NCBI RefSeq assembly: GCF_003814705.1
Contig: NZ_RKRA01000001.1
Location: 4,036,776 to 4,100,775, forward strand
Reading direction: 5' to 3'
Length of the DNA: 64,000 bases
Source: Georgenia muralis
GTDB taxonomy: Bacteria; Actinomycetota; Actinomycetes; Actinomycetales; Actinomycetaceae
Shown: positions 15,403 through 24,237 of the stretch, piece by piece
How positions within the stretch are numbered: position 1 is the first letter of the stretch
Layout: the number at the start of each line of letters is the position of its first letter
Position numbers and translations under genes: made by a program
Notes under the pieces: generated by a model
Told to the model about the DNA's origin: nothing
The model's input: only the letters and a program-made list of their open reading frames with translations
Databases searched by the model: none

Positions 15403-15613
15403 GGAAGATCCGGCGGTCCGGGGAAGAATCGGCGGCTCTGAGCAGTCGAATTCTCCCCGCAGAGCGCCACGCTAGCGATTGTCGGCGAGCGACCTCTGAC
15501 CCGATCGGGGAAGATCCGGCGGTCCAGGTAAAGAATCGGCGGTCTGGGGAGGAATCGGCGGTCTGGGGACGAATCGGCGGCTCTGAGCGGTCGAATCCTC
15601 CCCACAGAGCGCC
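15403..15613. repeat. Intergenic repeat cluster, 19-bp and 66/105-bp units
   Basis: The 311-base gap between the convergent iolE and lyase genes is filled with repeats. Copy 1 (15403-15468) and copy 2 (15509-15613) share the same beginning (GGAAGATCCGGCGGTCC) and the same end (a GGCGGCTCTGAGC...TCGAAT...CTCCCC...CAGAGCGCC block). Copy 2 is longer because GAATCGGCGGTCTGGGGA-type units are repeated with a 19-base period at 15533, 15552 and 15571. The translated frames are poor in all six frames. It could be a mobile intergenic element or a run of protein-binding sites. Confidence 0.75.
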
Positions 15614-15636
15614 CCGCGGCGGCGGATCGCCCGCGG

Positions 15637-17427
15637 CTACTCCAGTCGGAGACTGACCGCGACCGTCCCCGGCGAGCGCCACGTGAGGTAGAGCCGTGTC
15701 CCGCCGAGGGCGTCGGTGCCGCCGAGGAAGGTGTAGACCTCACCCGGCCGGTACAGGGCCGGGCGGTCCGGCCCGCTGCCGAGACCCGGGCCGACGACGA
15801 GCGCCTGCCCGCCCTGGACGTACCGCGCAAGGCCGTCGACGAGCTCGTACCGGCCGTCGCCGCGATCCTCGGCGCCGGTGAGCTCCCCGCCGGGAGCGAG
15901 GGCGAGCTCGAGGGCGTGGCCGGTGGCCGGAGCGTCCGTGGTCACGGTGAGATCGGCGCCGTCGTCGCGGAGGTCGACCGTCACGCTGGTGGTGAGGGTG
16001 ACGACGTCGCGCGCGCGCCGGGAGAAGCTCATCGCCGCGGCGAAGCGGCCCTCGTGCTCGAGGGCGTAGCGGCCGGCGGGATCGAGCGCGGGGCCGGCGA
16101 GCGGCTGGTAGTACGCGGCGGAGACCTCCTCGTGCAGGACGACCCGGTCGCCGTCGACGTCCATGGTCGAGGCCCGGAAGGGGCCGAGGCCGAAGAAGTC
16201 GCGCGAGAGCCGGACGGACTCGACACCGGTCCCACCGAGCCGGGCCCGGAGGAACGTGGGGTTGCACGCCAGCCCGGACGCGACACGGCCGATCGCCGGG
16301 ACGTCGGAGCCGCCGTAGACGGTGAGCCGGGCGCCGCCGCGACGTTGGTCCACGAGGAGCCGGGCGTCCCGGAGGTGCCGGCGCGCGGGCGCGTCCGGCG
16401 CCGTGCCGCCGAGCCCTGGGCCGTCACCCGCCGCGGCCGGGGGCGCCAGGCGGTCCGGGGCGGCGTCGGCGGCCAGGACGGCACCTGTGCCCGGGAGCGG
16501 GCCGGCCAGATCGGGCTCGGTCAGCTGCTGGACGAGCAGGTCGACGGCGTCGAGCTCGGGGGCCTCGGCGGCGCGCCGGGCCCCGCGCCCGCACCGGGCG
16601 CACGCGTGCCGGACGGCGGCGCGGCGCAGCTGCCCGGCGAACGGGCCGAGCGGGTAGGGGCCGTTCTGGTCCTGCCGGCGCGACTGGACGGTCTCGACGT
16701 TCCCACGGTCGTCGGTGAGGTCGAGCTGGGTGTGGAGGCTGCGGTGGACGACCTCGTGCAGGTCGGGCCGGTCGAGGACGTCGGCGAGCGTGGTGAGGGA
16801 GTGGTTGGAGACGAACGCGGCGTAGTTGGGGCTGCGCTCGGAGTACAGGCCGTCGTCGTCGACGTCGACCCCCTCCGCGAGCCAGGTGCGGGCCCGGTCG
16901 AGGAGCGCGTCGTCGCCGAGCAGGGCGCCGGTGCGAGCCAGGGCCCCGCCGAGCTCCCACCGGTGGTTGGGCGTGTGGACCCCGCCGACGACGAGTGCAC
17001 CGGCCGCCGCCTCGAGCACGGCCGTGAGCCGGTCGTGCAGCTCGCGCAGTTCTGGATCGTCGCCGTACCCGCGCACGCGCAGCAGCCGGGTGACGGCCGC
17101 GACGTCGGTGATGGTGAAGGCCGAGTCGGGCGGTGACGCGAGGTTGTCGCCGGAGGAGAACAGCCCGCTCGGCGCCTGGAGCGCCTCGAGGTCGGCGAGC
17201 CACTCCCGCGCCCGGGCGACGACGGCGGCGTCGCCGTGCCACCGCGAGCCCGGGTGCAGGACGCCCACGACGGCGGCCTTGACCATGGCCATGACGCCGC
17301 GGTGGCCGCGCGCCCGGGCGGCGGGCTCGAGGGTGCCGTCGAGGAGCCCGGCGGTCTCGTCGTCGGCCGCGGCCAGAAGGGCGCACACCGCCGCGGTGTC
17401 GACGGCGTCGTCGGTGCGTTCACCCAT
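15637..17427 (-). CDS. Cytoplasmic polysaccharide-lyase/heparinase-like enzyme (tentative)
   Basis: A 596-residue protein with an N-terminal helical half (residues 1-300; MVKAAVVGVLHPGSRWHGD, HTPNHRWELGGALARTG, YSERSPNYAAFVSNHSLTTLADVL) followed by a beta-rich half (MDVDGDRVVLHEEVSAAYYQPL, ARDVVTLTTSVTVDLRDDGADL, ending in LYLTWRSPGTVAVSLRLE). An alpha-toroid plus beta-sandwich with conserved NHRWE and N-H-S segments is the plan of heparinase II/III- and alginate-lyase-like enzymes; I infer that class from layout, not from a confirmed active site. There is no signal peptide, so it would act on imported oligosaccharide. The start lies eight bases after the stop of the MalG-type permease, so it is the last gene of the importer operon. 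The stretch around residues 265-300 is Arg/Ala-rich and unlike the rest, and may hide a compensated frameshift. Confidence 0.6.
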   Translation of the reverse strand: MGERTDDAVDTAAVCALLAAADDETAGLLDGTLEPAARARGHRGVMAMVKAAVVGVLHPGSRWHGDAAVVARAREWLADLEALQAPSGLFSSGDNLASPPDSAFTITDVAAVTRLLRVRGYGDDPELRELHDRLTAVLEAAAGALVVGGVHTPNHRWELGGALARTGALLGDDALLDRARTWLAEGVDVDDDGLYSERSPNYAAFVSNHSLTTLADVLDRPDLHEVVHRSLHTQLDLTDDRGNVETVQSRRQDQNGPYPLGPFAGQLRRAAVRHACARCGRGARRAAEAPELDAVDLLVQQLTEPDLAGPLPGTGAVLAADAAPDRLAPPAAAGDGPGLGGTAPDAPARRHLRDARLLVDQRRGGARLTVYGGSDVPAIGRVASGLACNPTFLRARLGGTGVESVRLSRDFFGLGPFRASTMDVDGDRVVLHEEVSAAYYQPLAGPALDPAGRYALEHEGRFAAAMSFSRRARDVVTLTTSVTVDLRDDGADLTVTTDAPATGHALELALAPGGELTGAEDRGDGRYELVDGLARYVQGGQALVVGPGLGSGPDRPALYRPGEVYTFLGGTDALGGTRLYLTWRSPGTVAVSLRLE

Positions 17428-17435
17428 GCGCCGGG

Positions 17436-18254
17436 TCAGTCCTTGAGGCCGGAGTTGATGTCGGCGCTCATGATCTGTCGCTGGAAGATCGCGAACAGGA
17501 TGATCATCGGGATGAGCGAGATGACCGAGGCCGAGAGCAGCACCGACCAGTCGATGTTGTCCGCGCCGACGATGCTGCGCAGCGCCACCTGGAGGGTGTA
17601 CCGGTCCGGGTCGCGCAGGATGAGCAGCGGCCAGATGTAGTCGTTCCAGCGCCACTGGAAGGAGAAGATCGCCAGCACCACCATCATCGGCTTGGCCAGC
17701 GGCAGCATGATCCGCAGAAACAGCCCGATCTCGCCCACGCCGTCGATCCGCGCGGCCTCCATGAGCTCGTCCGGGACGGTGGAGAAGTACTGGCGGAACA
17801 TGAAGATGCCGGTCGCGGTGATGATGGACGGCACGATGATGCCGGCGAGGGTGTCGTAGAGGCCGAGGTCGCGCACGACGGCGAACGACGACGGCATGAT
17901 CACCTCGGTCGGCAGCATCGTCGTGGCCAGGATGCAGATGAAGAAGATCCGCAGCCACCACGCCTTGTACTTGGCGAACGCGTACCCCGTCGCCGCCGAG
18001 ACGATGACCGTCAGCACGGTGGTCACCACCGCGACGATCGTGGTGTTGAGGAAGTAGAGCTGGAAGTCGAAGCGCGACCACGCGGTGGAGTAACCGGACA
18101 CCGTCCAGTTCTCCGGGAGGATCGACAGCGGTAGGCTGAACAGCTCCGAGCCCGGCTTGAACGAGCTGAGGAGGAACCACGCCACCGGGAACAGGTAGAG
18201 GGCGGCGACCACCCACAGGACGATCGTGGTGGGGATCGAGCGGACGTTTCTCAT
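17436..18254 (-). CDS. Carbohydrate ABC transporter permease, MalG type
   Basis: A 272-residue inner-membrane permease with six predicted helices. The EAA loop that contacts the ATPase is DELMEAARIDGVGEIGLFLRIMLP, and the C-terminal part (PDRYTLQVALRSIVG...) is typical of CUT1 MalG-like permeases, which import oligosaccharides, polyols or glycerophosphodiesters. Its start overlaps the stop of the MalF-type gene by four bases. No ATPase gene is in the window, so a shared MsiK/UgpC-type ATPase elsewhere is expected. Substrate unknown; operator context ties it to inositol catabolism. Confidence 0.92.
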   Translation of the reverse strand: MRNVRSIPTTIVLWVVAALYLFPVAWFLLSSFKPGSELFSLPLSILPENWTVSGYSTAWSRFDFQLYFLNTTIVAVVTTVLTVIVSAATGYAFAKYKAWWLRIFFICILATTMLPTEVIMPSSFAVVRDLGLYDTLAGIIVPSIITATGIFMFRQYFSTVPDELMEAARIDGVGEIGLFLRIMLPLAKPMMVVLAIFSFQWRWNDYIWPLLILRDPDRYTLQVALRSIVGADNIDWSVLLSASVISLIPMIILFAIFQRQIMSADINSGLKD

Positions 18255-19201
18255 GAGAGGGCGCTCTTCCGGTCGAACCGCATCTGGATGAGGGCGACGA
18301 CCACGAGGATGAGCATGAGCACCATGGAGACGGCGCTCGCGTAGCCGATGTCCGCCCGCTCGAAGCCGGTGCGGTAGATGTACTGGACCATGAGCATGTT
18401 CTCCGTGCCCGGGCCGCCGCCGTTGAGGGCCTGGATCATGGCGAACTCCTTCATCGCGCCGATGGTCGTCAGCAGGATGACGAGGAAGGACGTCGGGGCC
18501 AGCAGGGGCAGCTGGATCTTGAAGAACCGCTGCGCCGGGCTCGCGCCGTCGATCTCCGCGGCCTCGAGGTAGGAGCGCGGGATGTTCCGGATCGCCGCGA
18601 TGAACAGCAGCATGTTGAACGCGGTGGATGCCCACGTGCCGGCGATGACGACGACGAGCAGGCCCAGCGTCCCGTCGGTCTGCCAGGCCACCGAGGAGCC
18701 ACCGAGCTGGGTGATGACGTGGTTGACGAAGCCGAAGTTCTCCCCGAACAGCCACCGCCACACCACGCCGGTGACGATCGGCGAGAGGAGCCACGGCAGG
18801 AAGAACACGACCCGGGCGATCGACTTGCCCTTCGCCGTCTTGCTCGTGAGCAGCACGGCGACGGCGAGGGAGACGACGTAGTGGGCCGGCACCGCGAGGG
18901 CGGTGTAGAGGAAGGTGCGCCCCAGGGCCCGGTAGAAGTCGTCGTCGCCGACGAGCTCGCGGTAGTTCTCCGTGCCGATGAAGTTCAGGTCGCCCACGCC
19001 GCGGTAGTCGGTGAAGGAGTACAGCAGCCCCAGCGCCCCGGGCCAGAGGAAGAACAGGATGAAGAGCACGACCGCGGCCGAGATGAAGATCAGGGGTGCC
19101 AGCCGGTGCTGCCGCCGGCCGCGGCGCGCGGGGAGCGGGCCGATGTCGGCGACGGGGCCGCCACGGTCCGAGGCCTCCCTCGGCGTGGTCAGTGCGGTCA
19201 T
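18251..19201 (-). CDS. Carbohydrate ABC transporter permease, MalF/UgpA type
   Basis: A 316-residue permease. A 30-residue basic cytoplasmic N-terminus (PLPARRGRRQHRLAPL) leads into six membrane helices; the EAA loop reads RSYLEAAEIDGASPAQRFFKIQLPLL. This is the first permease subunit of a CUT1 importer and pairs with the MalG-type gene that overlaps it. It lies 104 bases downstream of the binding-protein gene in the same operon order found in most actinobacterial sugar importers. It ends with a short cytoplasmic tail (RFDRKSALS). Confidence 0.92.
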   Translation of the reverse strand: MTALTTPREASDRGGPVADIGPLPARRGRRQHRLAPLIFISAAVVLFILFFLWPGALGLLYSFTDYRGVGDLNFIGTENYRELVGDDDFYRALGRTFLYTALAVPAHYVVSLAVAVLLTSKTAKGKSIARVVFFLPWLLSPIVTGVVWRWLFGENFGFVNHVITQLGGSSVAWQTDGTLGLLVVVIAGTWASTAFNMLLFIAAIRNIPRSYLEAAEIDGASPAQRFFKIQLPLLAPTSFLVILLTTIGAMKEFAMIQALNGGGPGTENMLMVQYIYRTGFERADIGYASAVSMVLMLILVVVALIQMRFDRKSALS

Positions 19202-19305
19202 GGTCGGGTCCTTCGCTCGCGCGGACGGTCGGCGGGTGGGGACGGGCCGTCCCGGCCCGGGGGCAGCGCCGGGGCCGGCCGCGGACGGCCGGCCCCGGCG
19301 GGATG

Positions 19306-20583
19306 CTACGGGAGCTCGCCCAGCTGGTCGGTCAGCAGCGCGTTGATGTTCTCGATCGTGGTGTCCACGTCCTGCTCGCCGTTGAGGTACTTCACGGTCT
19401 CGTCGCGGACCGGGTCACCCTCGGTGGCGCGGCCGAGGATCTCGTAGGCGAGGTCGCGACGCTTGATCTCGCCGGCGATCGGGTCGGAGGAGGAGATCTC
19501 CTCGTTGTAGAGCTCGAACGCGTCGGCATGCTCGGCGTAGGTGACCTCGAGGCCGTCGATCGCGGGCAGGAAGCCCGAGGTCTCGGACAGCTCGCGGTAG
19601 TTCTCCGGCTCGTATAGCCACTCGACGAAGTCGTAGGCGGCCTGCTCCTGGCCGGTGCCCTCGAAGACGACGACCGACGCGGCGTTGCCGAAGTTGGTCG
19701 AGCGGACCGGCTGCGCGGGCAGGCGGACCGAGGCCCACTCGAAGTCGGCGATGTTCTCGGCGAAGTCGGCGATCTGCCAGGAGCCGGAGTAGTAGGACAC
19801 GACGTCGCCGCTCTTGAACAGGGCGTTGCCGTCGGCGTCGCTCAGCCACACCGAGCGCGGCATGAAGGAGTCGTCGTTGAGGGAGTTGAAGTACTCCAGC
19901 GCCTCCTTGGTGGCGTCGTTGGTGGAGAACTCCCCGTTCTCGTCCGCCTGGAAGTACTCCGAGCCGAACTCGTACAGGAAGGCCTTGAGCCGGTGCGAGG
20001 ACCGGTCCATGACCATGCCGTACGTGGTGTCGGTCTTCTCCTGGACCTCCTTGACGGCGGCGACGTACTCGTCCCACGTCCAGATGTCGTCCGCGGAGGT
20101 CGGGTACTCGACGCCGGCCTCGTCGAAGAGGGACTTGTTGATGAACAGGCCCACGGCCGTGATGTCCGAGGGGAGGGAGAGGACCTTGCCGTCCTCGTCG
20201 ATCGCGGCGAGGTCCTCGCGGATGTCGCTGCCCTCGAGGATGCCCGAGAGGTCCATGGTGATGTCGCGCCACACCGGGTCGACGCCGCCCACCCGGGCCA
20301 GGGCCGGCATGTCGTCGGCCTGTGCGGCGTTCTTGAGCTTGGTGGGCAGGTCCTCGTTGGCGAGGTCGACGATCTCGACCGTCACCCCGGTCTCCTCCTC
20401 GTACTTCTCCGCCATGTGGGCGTAGCCGCCGCCCTGGTTGGCGTCGCCGGAGAGGAAGAACTGCAACGGCTCCTCGGGGGCTGCGTCGCCGCCCTCGGTG
20501 TCGCCGCCGCCGCCGCACGCGGCCACGGCGCTGAGCAGGACGCCGGTGGCGATGGCCGCCGTGACGCGTCGCGATCTGAACAT
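19306..20583 (-). CDS. Extracellular sugar-binding lipoprotein of ABC importer
   Basis: A 425-residue family-1 solute-binding protein. The N-terminus is a lipoprotein signal peptide (MFRSRRVTAAIATGVLLSAV then AAC, Cys23 as the lipidation site) followed by a Gly/Asp linker. The body has the usual SBP_bac_1 signatures: YEEETGVTVEIVDLANEDLPTKLKNA, DIWTWDEYVAAVKEVQ, VVSYYSGSWQIADFAENI and FVEWLYEPENYRELSETSGFLPA. It captures the sugar outside the membrane and delivers it to the two permeases downstream. AAGGAGAG precedes the ATG. A TGTCC-type operator lies about 100 bases upstream, so expression is probably tied to the iol regulator. Confidence 0.93.
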   Translation of the reverse strand: MFRSRRVTAAIATGVLLSAVAACGGGGDTEGGDAAPEEPLQFFLSGDANQGGGYAHMAEKYEEETGVTVEIVDLANEDLPTKLKNAAQADDMPALARVGGVDPVWRDITMDLSGILEGSDIREDLAAIDEDGKVLSLPSDITAVGLFINKSLFDEAGVEYPTSADDIWTWDEYVAAVKEVQEKTDTTYGMVMDRSSHRLKAFLYEFGSEYFQADENGEFSTNDATKEALEYFNSLNDDSFMPRSVWLSDADGNALFKSGDVVSYYSGSWQIADFAENIADFEWASVRLPAQPVRSTNFGNAASVVVFEGTGQEQAAYDFVEWLYEPENYRELSETSGFLPAIDGLEVTYAEHADAFELYNEEISSSDPIAGEIKRRDLAYEILGRATEGDPVRDETVKYLNGEQDVDTTIENINALLTDQLGELP

Positions 20584-20674
20584 GGATCTCTCCTTTACGG
20601 GCCGCAGTCGTTGCGGCCTCTTGTCCGTGCCGCTCGTCCGTGAGCGGCTGCGCCCGGTATCCGGTCGGGCGCTC

Positions 20675-20706
20675 ACCGTAGCACTATGTCCGAACGTATG
20701 AACATA
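20675..20706 (-). promoter_or_regulatory. Promoter/operator of the sugar importer operon
   Basis: The palindrome with TATGT/ACATA arms spans 20685-20706 and contains TGTCCGAACGTA, matching the iolG operator at 14 of 18 positions. On the minus strand TTCATA (20702-20697) and TACGGT (20680-20675) with 16-base spacing make a possible promoter overlapped by the palindrome. Confidence 0.55.
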
Positions 20707-20748
20707 CTTTCCAGAGTGTGGGCAGGCGTGTCGGCCGGCCCGCCGTCC

Positions 20749-22263
20749 TCACCGGTGGGTGGGGAAGCTCATCGAGGCGTCCGAGACGGCGTCCCGGTGG
20801 GGCCAGCGGGTGGTGACCACCTTGGCCCGCGTGTAGAAGCGCACCGCCTCCGGGCCGTGGGCGTGGTGGTCACCCAGGAGTGAATCCTTCCAACCGCCGA
20901 AGGAGTAGTAGCCCACGGGCGTGGGGATGGGCACGTTGACGCCGACCATGCCCGCCTGGACCTCCCGGGTGAACTGGCGGGCGTGCTCGCCGGAGGAGGT
21001 GAAGATCGCCGCGCCGTTGCCGTACGGGGAGGAGTTCACCAGCTCGAGCGCCTCGTCCAGCGTGGCGGCGGTCATGACGACGAGCAGGGGTCCGAAGACC
21101 TCCTCGCAGTACGCGCGCATCGTGGGCGCGACGTCGGCCAGGACGGTCGGGCCGACGAAGTACCCGCCCTCGTGCCCGGGCACCGTGACGCCCCGGCCGT
21201 CGACGACGGCACGCGCGCCCCCCTCGAGGGCCTCCGTGGTCCAGTCGACGACGCGGTCGCGCGCCTCGGCGGTGATGACCGGGCCCATGTCCGTGGCGGG
21301 GTCGCTGCCGGGGCCGACCGTGATCGCCCGGGCCTCGCGCGCCAGCGCCTCGAGCAGCGGCTCCACGCTGCTGCCGACGGCGACGGCGACCGGCACGGCC
21401 ATGCACCGCTCCCCCGCCGAGCCGAACGCGCCGGCGGCGATCTGGGCGGCGGCGCCGTCGATGTCGGCGTCGGGCATGACGACGGCGTGGTTGTTGGCCC
21501 CGCCGAGGGCCTGGACGCGCTTGCCGTTCGTGGTGCCGCGGGTGTGCACGTGGCGGGCGACCGCCGTCGACCCGACGAAGGACACGGCGGCGATGCCGGG
21601 GTGGTCGAGGATCGCGTCGACGGTCTCGCGGCCGCCGTGGACCACCTGGAAGACGCCGTCGGGCAGGCCGGCCTCGCGGTACAGGCGCGCGACGAGGTTC
21701 GACGCCGAGGGGTCGCGCTCGGAGGGCTTGAGGATGAAGGCGTTGCCCGCGGCGACGGCGATGGGGTGCATCCACATCGGCACCATGACGGGGAAGTTGA
21801 ACGGGGTGATGCCGGCGACGACGCCGAGCGGCTGGCGCAGGGAGTGCACGTCGACGCCGGTGGAGGCGTCGGCGGAGAACTCGCCCTTGCTCGCCTGGTT
21901 CAGCGCCGTCGCAAACTCGACCGACTCGCGCCCCCGGGCGATCTCGCCGCGGGCGTCCGCCACGGTCTTGCCGTGCTCGCGGCTGATGATCTCGGCGACC
22001 TCGTCCTCGTGGCGCACGACCAGCTCGCGGAAGCGGAACATCACCTCGGTGCGCCGGGCGAGGGAGGTGCGCCCCCAGGCCTCCTGGGCGGCGGCGGCCG
22101 CGCGCACGGCCTCGTCGACGGTCCCGGCGTCGCCGAGGACCAGCCGGGCGATCACCTCGCCGGTGGCGGGGTCGTGGACCGGCTGGGTGCGTCCGGTGGT
22201 GATCTCGGCGCCGGCGATCCAGTGCCCGATCGTGGTCTCGACGCGCTCGTCGGTGGTGGTCAT
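20749..22263 (-). CDS. mmsA: Methylmalonate-semialdehyde dehydrogenase (acylating)
   Basis: A 504-residue aldehyde dehydrogenase, the usual MmsA/IolA length. Signature segments: GVVAGITPFNFPVMVPMWM, ILKPSERDPSAS, the catalytic Cys in FGSAGERCMAVPVAVAVG (about residue 286), YCEEVFGPLLVVM and NPYG-type NSSPYGNGAAIFTSSG, and the MmsA-specific end GYYSFGGWKDSLLGDHHAHGPEAVRFYTRAKVVTTRWP. It converts malonate semialdehyde or methylmalonate semialdehyde with CoA and NAD to acetyl- or propionyl-CoA, the last step of the inositol pathway. It is the final gene of the iolC-iolB-iolD unit, 48 bases after iolD. Confidence 0.93.
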   Translation of the reverse strand: MTTTDERVETTIGHWIAGAEITTGRTQPVHDPATGEVIARLVLGDAGTVDEAVRAAAAAQEAWGRTSLARRTEVMFRFRELVVRHEDEVAEIISREHGKTVADARGEIARGRESVEFATALNQASKGEFSADASTGVDVHSLRQPLGVVAGITPFNFPVMVPMWMHPIAVAAGNAFILKPSERDPSASNLVARLYREAGLPDGVFQVVHGGRETVDAILDHPGIAAVSFVGSTAVARHVHTRGTTNGKRVQALGGANNHAVVMPDADIDGAAAQIAAGAFGSAGERCMAVPVAVAVGSSVEPLLEALAREARAITVGPGSDPATDMGPVITAEARDRVVDWTTEALEGGARAVVDGRGVTVPGHEGGYFVGPTVLADVAPTMRAYCEEVFGPLLVVMTAATLDEALELVNSSPYGNGAAIFTSSGEHARQFTREVQAGMVGVNVPIPTPVGYYSFGGWKDSLLGDHHAHGPEAVRFYTRAKVVTTRWPHRDAVSDASMSFPTHR

Positions 22264-22311
22264 GGCGGGCCTTCCGTGGGGTGGGCGGGGTGGGGGGGAG
22301 CCGGCGACGGC

Positions 22312-24237
22312 TCAGAGGTAGGGACGCTGGGCGCGCTTGGCCTCGACGTAGCGCTGGTGTGCGTCACGCGTGCTGGCGAGCCGCGCCGTCTGGGCGACCG
22401 GGACGTCCCACCAGGAGCTCTCGGGCGGGTTGGGTCCCTGCGGGTCGGTCTCGATGTGGATGACCGTGGTGCGCTCCGAGGCGGCGGCCCGGGCGTAGGC
22501 GGCGCGGAAGTCGTCGATGCCGGCGGCCTCGATGACGTCGGCGCCGAGGCTGCGGGCGTTGGCGACGAGGTCGACCGGGTCCGGGCCGCCGTCGAGCATC
22601 CCGGTGGAGGCGTTGCGGGTGCGGTAGGAGGTGCCGAACCGCTGCGAGCCGCGCGACTCCGACAGCGCCCCGATGGAGGCGAAGCCGTGGTTCTGCAGCA
22701 GGACGACGATGATCTTGAGGTTCTCGGCCACGATCGTGGCGAGCTCCTGGGGCAGCATGAGGTAGCCGCCGTCGCCGACGATCGCGACGACCTCGCTGTC
22801 CGGGGCGGCGAGCTTCGCGCCCATCGCGGCGGGGATCTCGTAGCCCATGCACGAGTAGCCGTACTCGAGGTGGTACTGCGAGGGCGTCCGCGCCCGCCAC
22901 AGGGCCTGGAGGTCCCCGGGCATGGAGCCGGCGGCGTTGATGACGATGTCGTCGTCGCCGAGGAGGTCGTTCAGCGCGCCGAAGACCTCGACCTGGGCGG
23001 GCAGCGCCCCGCCCTGCGGTGCGACGAGCGCGCGGGTGACGTCGTCCCACCCGGCGCGCACCTCGGCGACCTCGGCGGTGAGCGCGTCCGGGACCCGGTA
23101 CCCGGCGAGGGCCTCTGTCAGCGCCGGCAGCGCGGCCCGGGCGTCGGCGACGACCATCTCCGCGGAGTGCTTGGCGGCGTCGAACGCGGCGACGTTGATG
23201 TTGACGAACCGCACGTCGGGGTGGCGGAACGCGGTCCGGCTGGCGGTGGTGAAGTCGGTGTAGCGGGTGCCGACGCCGATGACGACGTCGGCCTCGGCGG
23301 CGAGCGCGTTGGCCGCCGCGCTGCCGGTCGCGCCCACGCCGCCGACGGAGCACGGGTGGTCGTGGTCGATGGCGCCCTTGCCTGCCTGGGTGTCCGCGAC
23401 CGGGATGCCGGTCGCGGTGGCGAGGGCGCGCAGCTCCTCGGCGGCGCCGGAGTAGACCACGCCCCCGCCGGCGACGACGAGCGGCCGGCGCGCCGAGCGG
23501 ATCACCTCCGCGGCCCGGGCGAGGGCGGCGGGCTCGGGGACGGGCCGGGCCACGTGCCAGACCCGGTGGCGGAAGAACGCGACCGGCCAGTCGTAGGCCT
23601 CGGCCTGGACGTCCTGGGGCAGGCACAGCGTCACGGCGCCGGTCTCCGCGGGGTCGGTGAGGACCCGCATCGCGGCCGGCGCGGACGCGATGAGCTGCTC
23701 GGGCCGGTTGATGCGGTCCCAGTAGCGCGAGACGGGCCGGAAGGCGTCGTTGACCGAGACGTCCGGGCTGCGGGGGTCCTCGAGCTGCTGCAGAACCGGG
23801 TCCGGCGCCCGCGTGGCGAAGGTGTCCGAGGGCAGCAGGAGCACCGGGATGCGGTCGATGGTGGCCAGCGCGGCGGGGGTGACCATATTGGTCGACCCGG
23901 GTCCGATGGACGCGGTGCACGCCATGACCTGGAGCCGGTCGGCGGTGCGGGCGTAGCCGACGGCCGTGTGGACCATCGCCTGCTCGTTGCGGGCCAGGTA
24001 GTACGGGACCGTGCGCTCGCCCGGCTCGGGGTCGAGGTGGTTCTCGGCGAGGGCCTGCCCGAGCCCGGCGACGTTGCCGTGGCCGAAGATCCCCATGACG
24101 CCGGCGAGGAGGGGCCGCTCGACGCCGTCGCGCTCGGTGTGCTGGTTGGCGAGGAACCGCAGCAGGGCCTGGCCCACGGTGAGGCGGACGGTGGGCCGCT
24201 CGGCCTCGGGTGTGGTCACGGCGTCGGGCGTGGTCAC
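22312..24237 (-). CDS. iolD: 3D-(3,5/4)-trihydroxycyclohexane-1,2-dione hydrolase
   Basis: A 641-residue thiamine-diphosphate enzyme that opens the inositol ring to 5-deoxy-glucuronate. The cofactor-activating Glu is in YYLARNEQAMVHTAVGYA, and the ThDP-binding motif runs GDGGYLMLPQELATIVAEN to LLQNHG (about residues 485-515). The TASIGPGSTNM, GVGTRYTDFTTASRTAF and EYGYSCMGYEIPAAMGAK segments are IolD-specific. The GTG start at 24237 overlaps the iolB stop (GTGA), with AGGAGG six bases upstream. A second in-frame GTG 18 bases later is possible. Length and order (iolB-iolD-mmsA) match actinobacterial iol operons. Confidence 0.94.
   Translation of the reverse strand: MTTPDAVTTPEAERPTVRLTVGQALLRFLANQHTERDGVERPLLAGVMGIFGHGNVAGLGQALAENHLDPEPGERTVPYYLARNEQAMVHTAVGYARTADRLQVMACTASIGPGSTNMVTPAALATIDRIPVLLLPSDTFATRAPDPVLQQLEDPRSPDVSVNDAFRPVSRYWDRINRPEQLIASAPAAMRVLTDPAETGAVTLCLPQDVQAEAYDWPVAFFRHRVWHVARPVPEPAALARAAEVIRSARRPLVVAGGGVVYSGAAEELRALATATGIPVADTQAGKGAIDHDHPCSVGGVGATGSAAANALAAEADVVIGVGTRYTDFTTASRTAFRHPDVRFVNINVAAFDAAKHSAEMVVADARAALPALTEALAGYRVPDALTAEVAEVRAGWDDVTRALVAPQGGALPAQVEVFGALNDLLGDDDIVINAAGSMPGDLQALWRARTPSQYHLEYGYSCMGYEIPAAMGAKLAAPDSEVVAIVGDGGYLMLPQELATIVAENLKIIVVLLQNHGFASIGALSESRGSQRFGTSYRTRNASTGMLDGGPDPVDLVANARSLGADVIEAAGIDDFRAAYARAAASERTTVIHIETDPQGPNPPESSWWDVPVAQTARLASTRDAHQRYVEAKRAQRPYL

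Noticed and set aside
15403..15613. CRISPR array
   Set aside because: Repeat units are 19 bp and directly abutting or differ in length; there are no uniform spacers and no cas genes in the window.
15143..15830. Repeat-containing minus-strand frames reading RAADSSPDRR-type peptides
   Set aside because: They overlap the ends of two real genes and only mirror the DNA repeats; no initiation signal.
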